Positions 10,046-18,666 of a stretch of DNA of 64,000 nt are shown here, in pieces. Below the pieces are notes generated by a model. It was not told where the DNA came from. It made no database searches and worked only from the letters and a program-made list of their open reading frames with translations. Within the stretch, counting starts at the first letter, position 1; every line of letters starts with the position of its first letter. The translations under genes and the position numbers were made by a program. This stretch comes from Gilliamella mensalis (GTDB lineage Bacteria; Pseudomonadota; Gammaproteobacteria; Enterobacterales; Orbaceae). The DNA is taken from NCBI RefSeq assembly GCF_900103085.1, contig NZ_FMWR01000005.1, forward strand, positions 48,930 through 112,929, in the 5' to 3' direction.

Positions 10046-10531
10046 ATGTCAACTTGTTATATCGCCTTAGGCAGTAATCTTGAAGATCCATTGTCACAAG
10101 CCAATCGTGCAATTGCGGCATTAAAGCAGCTATCTAACACAACAGTTACGGCTATTTCTCCTTTTTACCGAAGCAAACCTCTTGGTCCACAAGACCAAAA
10201 TGATTATCTTAATGCCGTCATAGAACTAACGACAAATTTATCTCCGATTGAACTACTTGACGAACTACAATCCATAGAAAAAGCGCAAGGTCGTGTACGT
10301 AAAGACAATCGATGGGGTGCTCGAACCTTAGATCTCGATATTTTGTTGTATGATAATTTAATCATACATAGTGAAAGACTCACTATCCCTCATTATCATA
10401 TGAAAAATAGAGAGTTTGTGCTCTACCCTTTATTTGATATTGCCCCTAGCCTTATGTTACCTGATAACGATAAGTTAAAAGATTTAGTTGCCAAATGTCC
10501 TAAAAATGATTTGAGACCATGGAATAATTAA
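10046..10531 (+). CDS. folK: 2-amino-4-hydroxy-6-hydroxymethyldihydropteridine pyrophosphokinase
   Basis: This 161-residue protein is a typical HPPK: IALGSNLEDP at the N-terminus, YRSKPLGPQDQNDYLNAVIEL, RWGARTLDLDILLYD (the conserved Asp pair binding Mg) and IPHYHMKNREFVLYPL. It transfers pyrophosphate from ATP to the pterin in folate synthesis. In E. coli folK follows dksA-gluQ-pcnB; here it precedes dksA and pcnB is absent, a local rearrangement. Confidence 0.95.
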   Translation: MSTCYIALGSNLEDPLSQANRAIAALKQLSNTTVTAISPFYRSKPLGPQDQNDYLNAVIELTTNLSPIELLDELQSIEKAQGRVRKDNRWGARTLDLDILLYDNLIIHSERLTIPHYHMKNREFVLYPLFDIAPSLMLPDNDKLKDLVAKCPKNDLRPWNN

Positions 10532-10599
10532 CTATTTTTATCAATAACAGTGAATTACATTATTTTTTTATTTAAAGTAAAAAAAATGATAAAAAAAAT

Positions 10600-10627
10600 T
10601 TGCCAATGGCTGAATTATTGCTATAGT
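10600..10627 (+). promoter_or_regulatory. Likely sigma-70 promoter of dksA
   Basis: TTGCCA, a 16-bp spacer and TATAGT, about 40 bp before the dksA start. A GC-rich patch (GCGC) follows the -10 box. Confidence 0.5.
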
Positions 10628-10665
10628 TTAGCGCTTGCAAATAATCTGTTCTTAAGGGGATTGCT

Positions 10666-11121
10666 ATGAAAAAGGAACAAAAAGTAAATACATCTTCTCT
10701 TAGCCTGCTTTCAATTGCTGGGCTTGAGCCTTATAAAGAAGCACAAGGCGAGGAGTACATGAACCCTAAGCAATTAAAACATTTCAAACTTATTTTAGAG
10801 GCTTGGCTTGCTCAACTACAAGGTGAAATGGGTAAAACGGTTACTCACATGCAAGATGAAGCAGCGAACTTTCCAGATCCAGCTGACCGAGCAACACAAG
10901 AAGAAGAATTCAGTCTTGAATTACGTGCTCGAGATCGAGAAAGAAGACTGATTAAAAAAATTGAAAAAACATTAAAGAAAATTGAAACAGATGATTTTGG
11001 TTATTGTGAATCTTGTGGCGTTGAAATTGGCATTCGTCGCTTAGAAGCAAGACCAACAGCAGATTTATGTATTGATTGTAAAACGCTTGCGGAACTTCGT
11101 GAAAAACAGATGGGCATGTAA
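10666..11121 (+). CDS. dksA: RNA polymerase-binding transcription factor DksA
   Basis: This 151-residue protein is the same length as E. coli DksA. The four-cysteine zinc finger is C114-x2-C117 and C135-x2-C138. The coiled-coil tip residues that enter the polymerase secondary channel are D71, D74 and A76 in [14 protein letters not shown]. With ppGpp it controls rRNA and amino-acid biosynthesis promoters. RBS is AAGGGG. gluQ follows after 33 bp, as in E. coli, so the two are probably co-transcribed. Confidence 0.97.
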   Translation: MKKEQKVNTSSLSLLSIAGLEPYKEAQGEEYMNPKQLKHFKLILEAWLAQLQGEMGKTVTHMQDEAANFPDPADRATQEEEFSLELRARDRERRLIKKIEKTLKKIETDDFGYCESCGVEIGIRRLEARPTADLCIDCKTLAELREKQMGM

Positions 11122-11154
11122 CACCCGTTTCATCTATCATTCTCAATTAGACCT

Positions 11155-12042
11155 ATGCATTATGTCGGTCGTTTTGCCCCTTCACCATCAGGACCATTAC
11201 ATTTTGGTTCGTTGGTAACGGCGCTGGGGAGCTATCTCCAAGCTAAATCTTGCCTCGGTAAATGGCTGGTTCGTATTGAAGATATCGACCCACCACGAGA
11301 AGTTAAAGGGGCATCATCACTGATATTAAAAACTCTTGAAGCATTAAATTTATATTGGGATGATGATGTGTTATACCAATCAGCATGCGGTGAACGTTAC
11401 CAAGCTATTTTACAAACGCTCATCGATAATCAACAAGCCTATTATTGTGATTGTACTAGGCAGCGAATTCAAAGTCTGACCAATGGTATCTATGATAATT
11501 TTTGTCGTGAAAGGCATTTATCTATCAATAATAAACAAGTTGCGATTCGTTTAAAACAAAACCATTCTGTGTTTGAATTTACTGATCAAATTCGTGGCTT
11601 ACAAACCGTCGAACAAGCTAACGCACAAGAAGATTTTATTATTCATCGTAAAGATGGTTTATTTGCTTATAATTTAGTGGTGGTATTAGATGATCATCAG
11701 CAAGGCATTACTGAAATTGTGCGAGGTGCAGATTTATTACCTGTCACCGCAAAACAAATCTCACTGTATCAACTGTTCGGCTTTTCTGTGCCAAGCTACT
11801 GCCATTTACCGTTAGTACTCGATAACAACGGCAATAAGCTATCAAAACAAAACCATGCCAACCCGATTGACCTAAACAATCTTAAAATATTAACCGTTCA
11901 AGCTCTGCAATTTTTGGGACAATGTGTACCACAAGATTGGCAAGATGCCACACAACAGCAACTTTTAGATTGGGCAATACAGCATTGGCAAATAATGAAT
12001 GTACCAAAACAAAACACCCAATTATCCACCAATATAGGATAA
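11155..12042 (+). CDS. gluQ: Glutamyl-Q tRNA(Asp) synthetase
   Basis: This 295-residue protein resembles the catalytic core of glutamyl-tRNA synthetase: GRFAPSPSGPLHFGSL at the N-terminus (HIGH-like), RIEDIDPPRE, DCDCTRQ-like zinc region YYCDCTRQRI and KLSKQNHA near the C-terminus. It lacks the anticodon-binding domain, which is diagnostic of GluQ. It charges the queuosine base of tRNA-Asp with glutamate. The 3' end overlaps the convergent moaA by 21 bp. Confidence 0.93.
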   Translation: MHYVGRFAPSPSGPLHFGSLVTALGSYLQAKSCLGKWLVRIEDIDPPREVKGASSLILKTLEALNLYWDDDVLYQSACGERYQAILQTLIDNQQAYYCDCTRQRIQSLTNGIYDNFCRERHLSINNKQVAIRLKQNHSVFEFTDQIRGLQTVEQANAQEDFIIHRKDGLFAYNLVVVLDDHQQGITEIVRGADLLPVTAKQISLYQLFGFSVPSYCHLPLVLDNNGNKLSKQNHANPIDLNNLKILTVQALQFLGQCVPQDWQDATQQQLLDWAIQHWQIMNVPKQNTQLSTNIG

Positions 12043-12996
12043 ATTAGGCATAATTCCGACATTATGTGCATGTAACAGATGTTTTTCTGGTTTGATCATT
12101 AATGAGGAGAGGATTGTTGCGATTAGTTGTTGCTTTTGCGCTGGGCTTTGGAGTAAATCACGCAAATCAACGGCCGCATTACCAAACAAACAATAATGCA
12201 ATTGACCAATTGATGATACACGCAATCGATTACAACTTTTACAGAAATCTTTTGAATACGGCATAATCAGTCCAATTTTACCTTGATAGTCGTCATGAAC
12301 ATAAACTTTAGCTGGACCTGATAGCGGATTTTTCGATTGCAATTGCCAACCCTGTGCAATTAGCTGTGTTTCAATCAAACTACCGGACTGGTGATAGCGA
12401 TTAAACACCTCAAGGCTTTCGCCCGTTTCCATAAGCTCAATAAAACGTAACTCTACAGGGCGACATTTAATCCATAACAAATAATCATCTAAATTATCAT
12501 TCATGTTTTTCATCAAAACGGTATTAATTTTGACCTTTTTTATACCGACTTCTAATGAACTGTCCACACATTGCATTAATTCTTTAAGCTTATCTTGACC
12601 GGTAATTAATTTAAATAAATGAGGGGAAAGGCTATCAATGCTAATATTAATAGCATTCAAACCAGCTTGATGCCAATTACGAATATTTTTTAATAAACGA
12701 GAACCATTGGTTGTAATGGCAAGTTCTTTCACTCTTGGGTAAGCAGAGATGATCGACAAAATATCCATAAAATCACGACGCAAAGTAGGCTCACCACCCG
12801 TTAACCGAATTTTACGCACACCAAGTTCAGTAAATGTTGCAACAACATTATTAATTTCATTGAGCGACAAAAATTTATGAGCCTTGTTAGGTCGATAACC
12901 ATTGGGTAAACAGTACTGACACTGAAAATTACACAGCTCGGTAATCGACAAACGCAGATATTGAAATCGACGCTGATAATTATCAACTAATTGCAT
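12022..12996 (-). CDS. moaA: GTP 3',8-cyclase MoaA
   Basis: This radical-SAM enzyme starts molybdopterin synthesis. From the chosen start the first cluster is C22-x3-C26-x2-C29 (CNFQCQYC). TGGEPTLRRDF, NTVLMKN and the C-terminal cluster CKSCNRLRVSSIGQLHYC follow, and the protein ends ...LSYIGG with the conserved GG tail. ATG 12996 gives 324 aa and an N-terminus like E. coli MoaA (329 aa); an in-frame ATG at 13038 would add 14 residues. No other moa gene is in the window, and I could not see a Moco riboswitch upstream. Confidence 0.92.
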   Translation of the reverse strand: MQLVDNYQRRFQYLRLSITELCNFQCQYCLPNGYRPNKAHKFLSLNEINNVVATFTELGVRKIRLTGGEPTLRRDFMDILSIISAYPRVKELAITTNGSRLLKNIRNWHQAGLNAINISIDSLSPHLFKLITGQDKLKELMQCVDSSLEVGIKKVKINTVLMKNMNDNLDDYLLWIKCRPVELRFIELMETGESLEVFNRYHQSGSLIETQLIAQGWQLQSKNPLSGPAKVYVHDDYQGKIGLIMPYSKDFCKSCNRLRVSSIGQLHYCLFGNAAVDLRDLLQSPAQKQQLIATILSSLMIKPEKHLLHAHNVGIMPNLSYIGG

Positions 12997-13117
12997 ATAT
13001 ATATTAAACACCTTATCCAAATCGGGAAGCATAGCCATTTCTGTGCTATACCGCGGCTAATCCACCATATGAATTGAAATATCACTTAGGCAAAAGAGCT
13101 TCAGAGTTTAGTTCAGT

Positions 13118-13291
13118 CTAGCATAGGCTTGATTTTTTGACTATGAGCAAATTGATTTTTATAACGTGTCTTTTTATTAAGAATATTAAAATGATAACCA
13201 TGGTATAAACAGGAAATAAACTAAACCAACCTGCCCACAACCAAATCAAAAAAACGAAAGTCGATACACACTTTAATGGGTAATGAGGCAT
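13118..13291 (-). CDS. Small hydrophobic ORF (57 codons), unknown
   Basis: The product starts MPHYPLKC and continues with a strongly hydrophobic, tryptophan-rich stretch (FLIWLWAGWFSLFP) and then a basic end. It could be a one- or two-helix inner-membrane peptide or the head of a decayed gene. No ribosome-binding site is clear; a TTG nine bases upstream is an alternative start. The first bases and the upstream flank are duplicated at 4012-4070. The rest of 13039-13592 holds nothing else I can support. I do not recognise a family. Confidence 0.35.
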   Translation of the reverse strand: MPHYPLKCVSTFVFLIWLWAGWFSLFPVYTMVIILIFLIKRHVIKINLLIVKKSSLC

Positions 13292-13322
13292 AAACAGCAA
13301 ATATTTAGCTATTCAAAAAACA
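13263..13322 (-). repeat. 60-bp intergenic repeat, copy 2
   Basis: Aligned with 4012-4070 (49 of 60 identical, one gap). It covers the start codon of the small hydrophobic ORF at 13291 and about 30 bases on either side. This copy has the open frame. Confidence 0.6.
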
Positions 13323-13592
13323 CATTTGTTAAAAATCTATCATTCAGTTAAACCTAATAAAATAGTTTCGTGTAAAACACCTTATGCGTTTTATAGGATA
13401 ATTTTAATCCTGAGATAATTGTAATCCTGAATTGTAAGCAAATTGCATTGTTCGACCGAATTCTAATCATATAAAACTCAATCATCCCAAAAACAGCTAT
13501 TTGATATAATTGAATTTATCAAACTTACTCATTTAATCATTTTGAGTATATAATAGTCTTTATGTCGATAAAAACGTCAAATGGAGGTTGTA

Positions 13593-14969
13593 ATGATCAC
13601 CCATATTAGCCCATTCGGATCCATGGATTTACTTGCTCAAGCTGAAGTCGATATTTTAAAAAAATCAGCCAATAGCGAGCTCTATCAATTATTTAGAAAT
13701 TGTTCGTTAGCCACACTAAATGCTGGTACTAAAACCGATAATACTAAAGATCTGTTAGATAGATTCCAGTCTTTTGAAATTAATGTCATTAGTAAAGAAC
13801 GGGGCGTAAAATTAGAATTGATTAATGCGCCGGAAAGCGCTTTTGTTGATGGGCGAATTATTCGTTCGATCCAAGCCAATCTATTTGCTGTATTACGTGA
13901 TATCCTTTTTTTGAACAGTCAAATCAGCGCCGTTAAAGAGCTTATCTCCAATATCAAATTTGAAAGAGACCATTCGTTTTATATTACCAACCTTGTTTTT
14001 TCAATTTTACGTAATGCCAATGCGCTCCATGTGGGTGAAGAGCCCAATTTGGTTGTCTGTTGGGGTGGCCATTCTATTAACGAACGCGAATATTACTATG
14101 CTCGGCAAGTGGGTATGCAACTGGGTTTACGTGAGCTTAACATTTGTACCGGTTGTGGCCCTGGTGTTATGGAAGCACCAATGAAAGGCGCTGCGGTCGG
14201 TCATGCGCAGCAGCGTTATAAAGAAAGCCGCTTTATTGGTATGACAGAGCCATCAATTATTGCAGCAGAACCACCTAATGCGCTAGTCAATGAACTGATT
14301 ATTATGCCTGATATCGAAAAACGCCTTGAAGCTTTTGTGCGCATGGCACATGGCATTATCATTTTTCCAGGTGGACCGGGAACCGCCGAAGAGTTACTTT
14401 ATATTCTAGGTATTTTATTAAACCCAGCCAATGAACACCAAACATTTCCTCTTATTCTGACAGGACCAAAAGAGTGTGAGGACTATTTTGCTTCAATAGA
14501 TAATTTTATTCGTAGCACATTAGGCGATGAAGCAACGAAGCTTTATCAAATCGTGATCGACTCGCCGGAACAAGTTGCGCGCATTATGAAAGATGGCGTT
14601 AAACATGTTAAATCTTCACGCTTAAAAACGGGCGATGCTTATGGTTTTAACTGGCTATTGAAAATCGATGAATCATTACAACATCCTTTTGAACCAACCC
14701 ACGCTAATATGGCGTCATTAAATCTTCATCGTGATCAACCTGTGGAACTATTAGCCGCTGATTTGCGTCGTGCGTTTTCTGGTATTGTTGCAGGTAACGT
14801 GAAAGAGTTTGGTATGAAGCAAATTAGCGAACATGGTCGATATAAATTACAAGGTGATATTGAAATTATGCAGCAACTTGATAACTTATTGCGTAGTTTT
14901 GTTAAACAAGACCGAATGAAATTGCCGGGGGGAAGTGCTTATCAACCTTGTTATGAAATTTGTTATTAA
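13593..14969 (+). CDS. ppnN: Nucleotide 5'-monophosphate nucleosidase PpnN (YgdH, LOG family)
   Basis: This 458-residue protein matches E. coli PpnN (454 aa) from [20 protein letters not shown] through [11 protein letters not shown] and [22 protein letters not shown]. The lysine-decarboxylase-like/LOG motif is seen as [16 protein letters not shown], with [14 protein letters not shown] before it. It hydrolyses purine and pyrimidine 5'-nucleotides to base and ribose 5-phosphate, and in E. coli is activated by ppGpp. ATG 13593 is chosen because GGAGG lies just upstream within the earlier ATG's codons and the family starts MITHISP. Confidence 0.93.
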   Translation: MITHISPFGSMDLLAQAEVDILKKSANSELYQLFRNCSLATLNAGTKTDNTKDLLDRFQSFEINVISKERGVKLELINAPESAFVDGRIIRSIQANLFAVLRDILFLNSQISAVKELISNIKFERDHSFYITNLVFSILRNANALHVGEEPNLVVCWGGHSINEREYYYARQVGMQLGLRELNICTGCGPGVMEAPMKGAAVGHAQQRYKESRFIGMTEPSIIAAEPPNALVNELIIMPDIEKRLEAFVRMAHGIIIFPGGPGTAEELLYILGILLNPANEHQTFPLILTGPKECEDYFASIDNFIRSTLGDEATKLYQIVIDSPEQVARIMKDGVKHVKSSRLKTGDAYGFNWLLKIDESLQHPFEPTHANMASLNLHRDQPVELLAADLRRAFSGIVAGNVKEFGMKQISEHGRYKLQGDIEIMQQLDNLLRSFVKQDRMKLPGGSAYQPCYEICY

Positions 14970-15014
14970 AAATAAGGTTAGTCGCAAATTTAATCGAAAA
15001 TAAATCCAATCTTA

Positions 15015-15036
15015 TCCGCCGAGAACCCTCGGCGGA
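15015..15036. terminator. Hairpin between converging ppnN and radA
   Basis: A perfect 9-bp GC-rich stem TCCGCCGAG/CTCGGCGGA with tetraloop AACC. No strong T-run on either side, but its placement 46 bp after ppnN and 33 bp after radA suits a shared terminator. Confidence 0.6.
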
Positions 15037-15068
15037 GTAATTTTAGCGGTTGATAATTGAGATAGCTT

Positions 15069-16448
15069 TTAAAAATCACCTAAAATATCTAACGCTTCAG
15101 ACACTTTTTTAACGGCAAAAATCTGCATATTTTCGGGTTTCTTCTTTGGCATATTGGCAATAGGTACAATGGCCTTTTTAAACCCATGTTTAGCCGCTTC
15201 AGAGATACGCTCTTGTCCGCTTGGTACCGGCCGAATTTCGCCACCAAGACCAATCTCACCAAAAATAACAATATCTTGTGGTAGCGGACGATTGCGAAAA
15301 CTCGAAACCAGTGCGGCTATCAATGCTAAATCCGCACTGGTTTCGGTGACTTTAACGCCCCCAACCACATTAACAAAAATATCTTGATCGGCCATTTGCA
15401 ATCCTCCATGCCGGTGTAACACGGCAAGCAATAACGCAAGTCGATTTTGATCTAACCCAACAGTTACACGTCTTGGATTGCCATACATGGAATGATCAAC
15501 CAGCGCTTGGATTTCAACCAGTAATGGGCGAGTACCTTCCCACAATACCATTACCGAACTACCGGGTAGCATCTCATCGCCACGGCTTAAAAATATTGCT
15601 GATGGATTACTGACCTCTTTTAAACCTTGTTCGGTCATAGCAAAAACACCTAGCTCATTTACTGCCCCAAAGCGATTTTTATGACTGCGTAGCGTTCTAA
15701 AACGAGAATCAGCATCACCATCTAATAAAATAGAACAGTCAATACAATGTTCAAGCACTTTGGGACCTGCTAACGAACCATCTTTAGTCACATGCCCTAC
15801 CATGATAATGGCAATGCCTTTAGTCTTGGCAAAACGTGTTAAATAGGCCGCTGTTTCTCGAACTTGTGCAACACTACCGGGAGAGGATTGGATATCAGTA
15901 AGATGCATCACTTGAATAGAGTCAATTACCATAAGTTTAGGTTGTGACTGCTCGGCAAGCAGGCAAATTTGCTCAATGCTTGTTTCGGACAGCATATTGA
16001 TATTATCAGCAGGTAGCCCCAAGCGATGTGCACGCATCGCAACTTGTTGAAGTGATTCTTCACCAGTTACATACAGTGTATTCATTTGTGATGAGAGCTT
16101 ACTCATGGTTTGCAGTAACAACGTGCTTTTACCTGCACCAGGATTCCCCCCTATTAAAATCGCGCTACCGGGTACTACCCCCCCACCAAGCACACGATCA
16201 AATTCTGAAAAACCAGTGGAAAATCTTGGCAGAGCCTCTAAACTAATTTCGGATAATTTTTGAATTTTAGCCTGCCCAATCCCACTACCCGCATAACCGG
16301 TTAATCGGTCATTACGTGATGAGGTGCTAGCCAGTCTAACTTCGGTAATCGTGTTCCAAGCATGACATGAGCTACATTGCCCTTGCCAACGCGGGTAATC
16401 TGCGCCACAATCATTACAAACATAAGCACGTTTTACTGCTTTTGCCAA
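15069..16448 (-). CDS. radA: DNA repair protein RadA
   Basis: This 459-residue protein shows the full RadA layout: zinc finger C11/C14/C25/C28, RecA-like core with Walker A GNPGAGKST (101-109), the RadA-specific KNRFG (257-261), and a C-terminal Lon-protease-like domain (VVGGVKVTETSADLALIAALVSS, GEIGLGGEIRPV). It promotes branch migration of recombination intermediates. serB lies 9 bp upstream, the serB-radA order of enterics, so they are probably one operon. Confidence 0.96.
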   Translation of the reverse strand: MAKAVKRAYVCNDCGADYPRWQGQCSSCHAWNTITEVRLASTSSRNDRLTGYAGSGIGQAKIQKLSEISLEALPRFSTGFSEFDRVLGGGVVPGSAILIGGNPGAGKSTLLLQTMSKLSSQMNTLYVTGEESLQQVAMRAHRLGLPADNINMLSETSIEQICLLAEQSQPKLMVIDSIQVMHLTDIQSSPGSVAQVRETAAYLTRFAKTKGIAIIMVGHVTKDGSLAGPKVLEHCIDCSILLDGDADSRFRTLRSHKNRFGAVNELGVFAMTEQGLKEVSNPSAIFLSRGDEMLPGSSVMVLWEGTRPLLVEIQALVDHSMYGNPRRVTVGLDQNRLALLLAVLHRHGGLQMADQDIFVNVVGGVKVTETSADLALIAALVSSFRNRPLPQDIVIFGEIGLGGEIRPVPSGQERISEAAKHGFKKAIVPIANMPKKKPENMQIFAVKKVSEALDILGDF

Positions 16449-16457
16449 TTTAATCTC

Positions 16458-17432
16458 CTAACCTTCACTTAATAAACTGGTTGATAAAATGCACCATAAA
16501 CCCGTTAAATCAGCATAATTAATACTGATTCGTGCCTTTTCAACCACTTTGGGCTTACCATGATAAGCAACGCCTAAACCCGCTATACGAATCATCATTA
16601 AATCATTGGCTCCATCACCAATCGCCACCGTTTGTTCAATGGGGATATTGAGTGTTGTTGCTAATTGTTGTAATGTCCTTGCTTTATATTTTGCATCAAC
16701 AATTTGACCATTCACTTTACCGGTTAACTTGCCATGTTTAATGTCTAACTGATTGGCATAAACATCAACTAATTTTAACTTTTGCTTTAAGTGATCAGCA
16801 AAATAGGTAAAACCGCCTGAGGCAATAGCAACATGCCAATTTTTTTTGTGCAATTCTTTTACTAAATAGGTCAAACCTGGCGTAAGGGGTAAGCTATTTT
16901 TTACTTCCAGTAAAAGATCTTGATGTGCTCCTTTTAACGTTGCCACACGTTTGCGCAAACTTGTTGCGAAATCCAGTTCACCCCGCATCGCTTGTTTAGT
17001 CACTTCAGCCACTTGCTGCCCGACACCATGCAATTTCGCTAGTTCATCAATACATTCAATACCAATAGCTGTTGAGTCCATATCCATCACTAATAAACCT
17101 GGGGAATGGAGTGTTGGTAAATTATCAATCGGTGATACATCGATACCTAAAGTTAATGAAATACTTTTAGCTTTTTTGGGCATAACACCGGCAATGCGAA
17201 CAATCTGATAAGACTTGATTTTCCATGACGAAACAATCACCATTGGCATAGCAAGTTGATTTTGGAATTTTGACAATACTGTTTTATTTAATTTTTTGCT
17301 ATAAATAATCCAGCCTGTTTTACCTGCATTATAATCTAAAGGAACCACTTCACAACCATTTAATGAAAGTGGTAATCCTTGCCAATGTTGGATATTTTCA
17401 GGTAAATCATTGTAGGTAAGCGTGTAAGCCAT
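16458..17432 (-). CDS. serB: Phosphoserine phosphatase SerB
   Basis: This 324-residue HAD phosphatase has motif I DMDSTAIGIECIDELA (nucleophile first Asp, near residue 117), motif II ASGGF and motif III GDGANDLMM. The N-terminal third is the usual divergent ACT-like extension. It catalyses the last step of serine synthesis. It is the first gene of serB-radA. A copy of the dispersed repeat (17525-17567) lies just upstream. Confidence 0.96.
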   Translation of the reverse strand: MAYTLTYNDLPENIQHWQGLPLSLNGCEVVPLDYNAGKTGWIIYSKKLNKTVLSKFQNQLAMPMVIVSSWKIKSYQIVRIAGVMPKKAKSISLTLGIDVSPIDNLPTLHSPGLLVMDMDSTAIGIECIDELAKLHGVGQQVAEVTKQAMRGELDFATSLRKRVATLKGAHQDLLLEVKNSLPLTPGLTYLVKELHKKNWHVAIASGGFTYFADHLKQKLKLVDVYANQLDIKHGKLTGKVNGQIVDAKYKARTLQQLATTLNIPIEQTVAIGDGANDLMMIRIAGLGVAYHGKPKVVEKARISINYADLTGLWCILSTSLLSEG

Positions 17433-17524
17433 ATTAGAAAGTCTTCAGAACATAAAACAAGCCCAAAATTTACCATAACTACTACAGATTGTCCAAGTTA
17501 GGATTTCGTTATTCTTCTACCTGC

Positions 17525-17567
17525 TTTTATACTAAAATACCATGTTACCTGAAACTTTTTGACAAAA
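17525..17567 (+). repeat. Dispersed 42-bp repeat, copy A
   Basis: TTTTATACTAAAATACCATG, then TTACCTGAAACTTTTTGACA and AAA. It shares the order TTTTATACT / CCTGAAACTTTTTGACAAAA with copies at 43302, 51831 and 54886. It lies between the starts/ends of serB and the HxlR gene. Confidence 0.75.
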
Positions 17568-17621
17568 TGGATAAGTCTGTAAATTGCCTTTAATCATTCC
17601 ACCGCGATACTTATATTGATA

Positions 17622-17963
17622 TTAAATATTCAACGCCCATAAACAAAGTTGCTCTAATATTGGTCCCAATTTTTCACCCAATGGAGTTAATTTATAGACA
17701 ACTTTTAAAGGGGGTTTATCACCAAAAACGCGTCGAGTAATTAACCCATCCGCCTCTAATTTTTTAAGTTGTATACTTAATGTCATATCGGTAATATGAG
17801 GAATAATGGTTTTCAATTCGCTGAATCTTTTTTCACCAGAAAGCAAATAATAAATTATCACCCCTTTCCATTTTCCGCCAACTAAATCCATTGATAGAAT
17901 AATAGGACAATCATAAATTTTATTGTTATAACGTTTTAATGGTCTTTGTTCATCTATTTGCAT
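17622..17963 (-). CDS. HxlR-family winged-helix regulator
   Basis: This 113-residue protein has the HxlR layout: CPIILSMDLVGGKWKGVIIYYLL (helices before the recognition element), RFSELKTIIPHITDMTLSIQLKKLEADGLITRRV (recognition helix and wing) and YKLTPLGEKLGPIL. The cysteine in YDCPI is at the place of the redox-sensing cysteine of QorR/HypR-type members. It is divergent from a flavodoxin-fold reductase, the standard pairing for quinone or thiol-stress sensors. The 108-bp gap holds two similar inverted repeats. Confidence 0.9.
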   Translation of the reverse strand: MQIDEQRPLKRYNNKIYDCPIILSMDLVGGKWKGVIIYYLLSGEKRFSELKTIIPHITDMTLSIQLKKLEADGLITRRVFGDKPPLKVVYKLTPLGEKLGPILEQLCLWALNI

Positions 17964-17975
17964 TAATTCACCTAA

Positions 17976-17991
17976 CTATCAAGTTTGATAG
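17976..17991. promoter_or_regulatory. Candidate HxlR operator 1
   Basis: Perfect 7-bp inverted repeat CTATCAA-GT-TTGATAG, 12 bp upstream of the regulator start; expected to be used for autorepression. Confidence 0.55.
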
Positions 17992-18033
17992 ATATTGCTA
18001 TAAGCTTATTTACGAATAAACTAATTAGAGTAA

Positions 18034-18048
18034 CTATCATTTTAATAG
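18034..18048. promoter_or_regulatory. Candidate HxlR operator 2
   Basis: CTATCATTTTAATAG, an imperfect version of operator 1 (shared CTATCA and ATAG arms), 58 bp from it and 24 bp before the reductase start. Confidence 0.4.
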
Positions 18049-18071
18049 CAAAAAAGGAAAAAGGTATCATT

Positions 18072-18611
18072 ATGGCATTAATTATTTTAGGTCACCCCAA
18101 CATTAAACAGTCTATCGCCAATAAAACAATTATCGAAACATTACAAGATAAAGTTGAGGATATTGAAATTCGCAATATTCACAAGCTTTATCCAAACTAT
18201 CAAATCAATGTGCAAGAGGAGCAAGCCGCATTACTCAGACATGACCTTATCATCTTACAATATCCAATGTACTGGTATAACATGCCAGCAATATTAAAAA
18301 TATGGTTTGATGAAGTATTTACTTACCAATTTGCTTATGGTTCCAAAGGCGATAAATTAAAAGGTAAAAAACTATTATCAAGTTTAACCATAGGACAACA
18401 AGAACAGAATTATAAAAAATATCGCAACGATTTAATGGATAATTTATTAGAGCCCGTCAAAGTATCAGCCTTATATGCGCAAATGGAATATCTGCCACCA
18501 AGACTTTTATATGGTGTTTCACCAGAGGTTGAAGAAGTTCAAGCTAAAATAAAAACAAAAGCACAACAACACGGTCAGCAGTTAGTTGAAATTATAAACA
18601 AATATAACTAA
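18072..18611 (+). CDS. NAD(P)H-dependent flavodoxin-fold oxidoreductase (quinone reductase type)
   Basis: This 179-residue protein belongs to the flavodoxin_2 family (KefF/YwrO/MdaB-like): ALIILGHPN at the N-terminus (FMN phosphate loop), IILQYPMYWYNMPAILKIWFDEVFT at 62-86 and the FMN-ring region LKGKKLLSSLTIG. It likely reduces quinones or other electrophiles in the cytoplasm. ATG 18072 is chosen because the family starts with MxxLIILGHP and AAGGA lies upstream; earlier in-frame codons run through the operator region. Control by the divergent HxlR protein is inferred. Confidence 0.88.
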   Translation: MALIILGHPNIKQSIANKTIIETLQDKVEDIEIRNIHKLYPNYQINVQEEQAALLRHDLIILQYPMYWYNMPAILKIWFDEVFTYQFAYGSKGDKLKGKKLLSSLTIGQQEQNYKKYRNDLMDNLLEPVKVSALYAQMEYLPPRLLYGVSPEVEEVQAKIKTKAQQHGQQLVEIINKYN

Positions 18612-18666
18612 TAAAAATCAATATGATATTTATAATAATTAATAAATGATCATATTTTATGTTGTA

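Noticed and set aside
13039..13120. Moco riboswitch upstream of moaA
   Set aside because: Known upstream of moaA in E. coli, but I could not find its conserved core in this leader.
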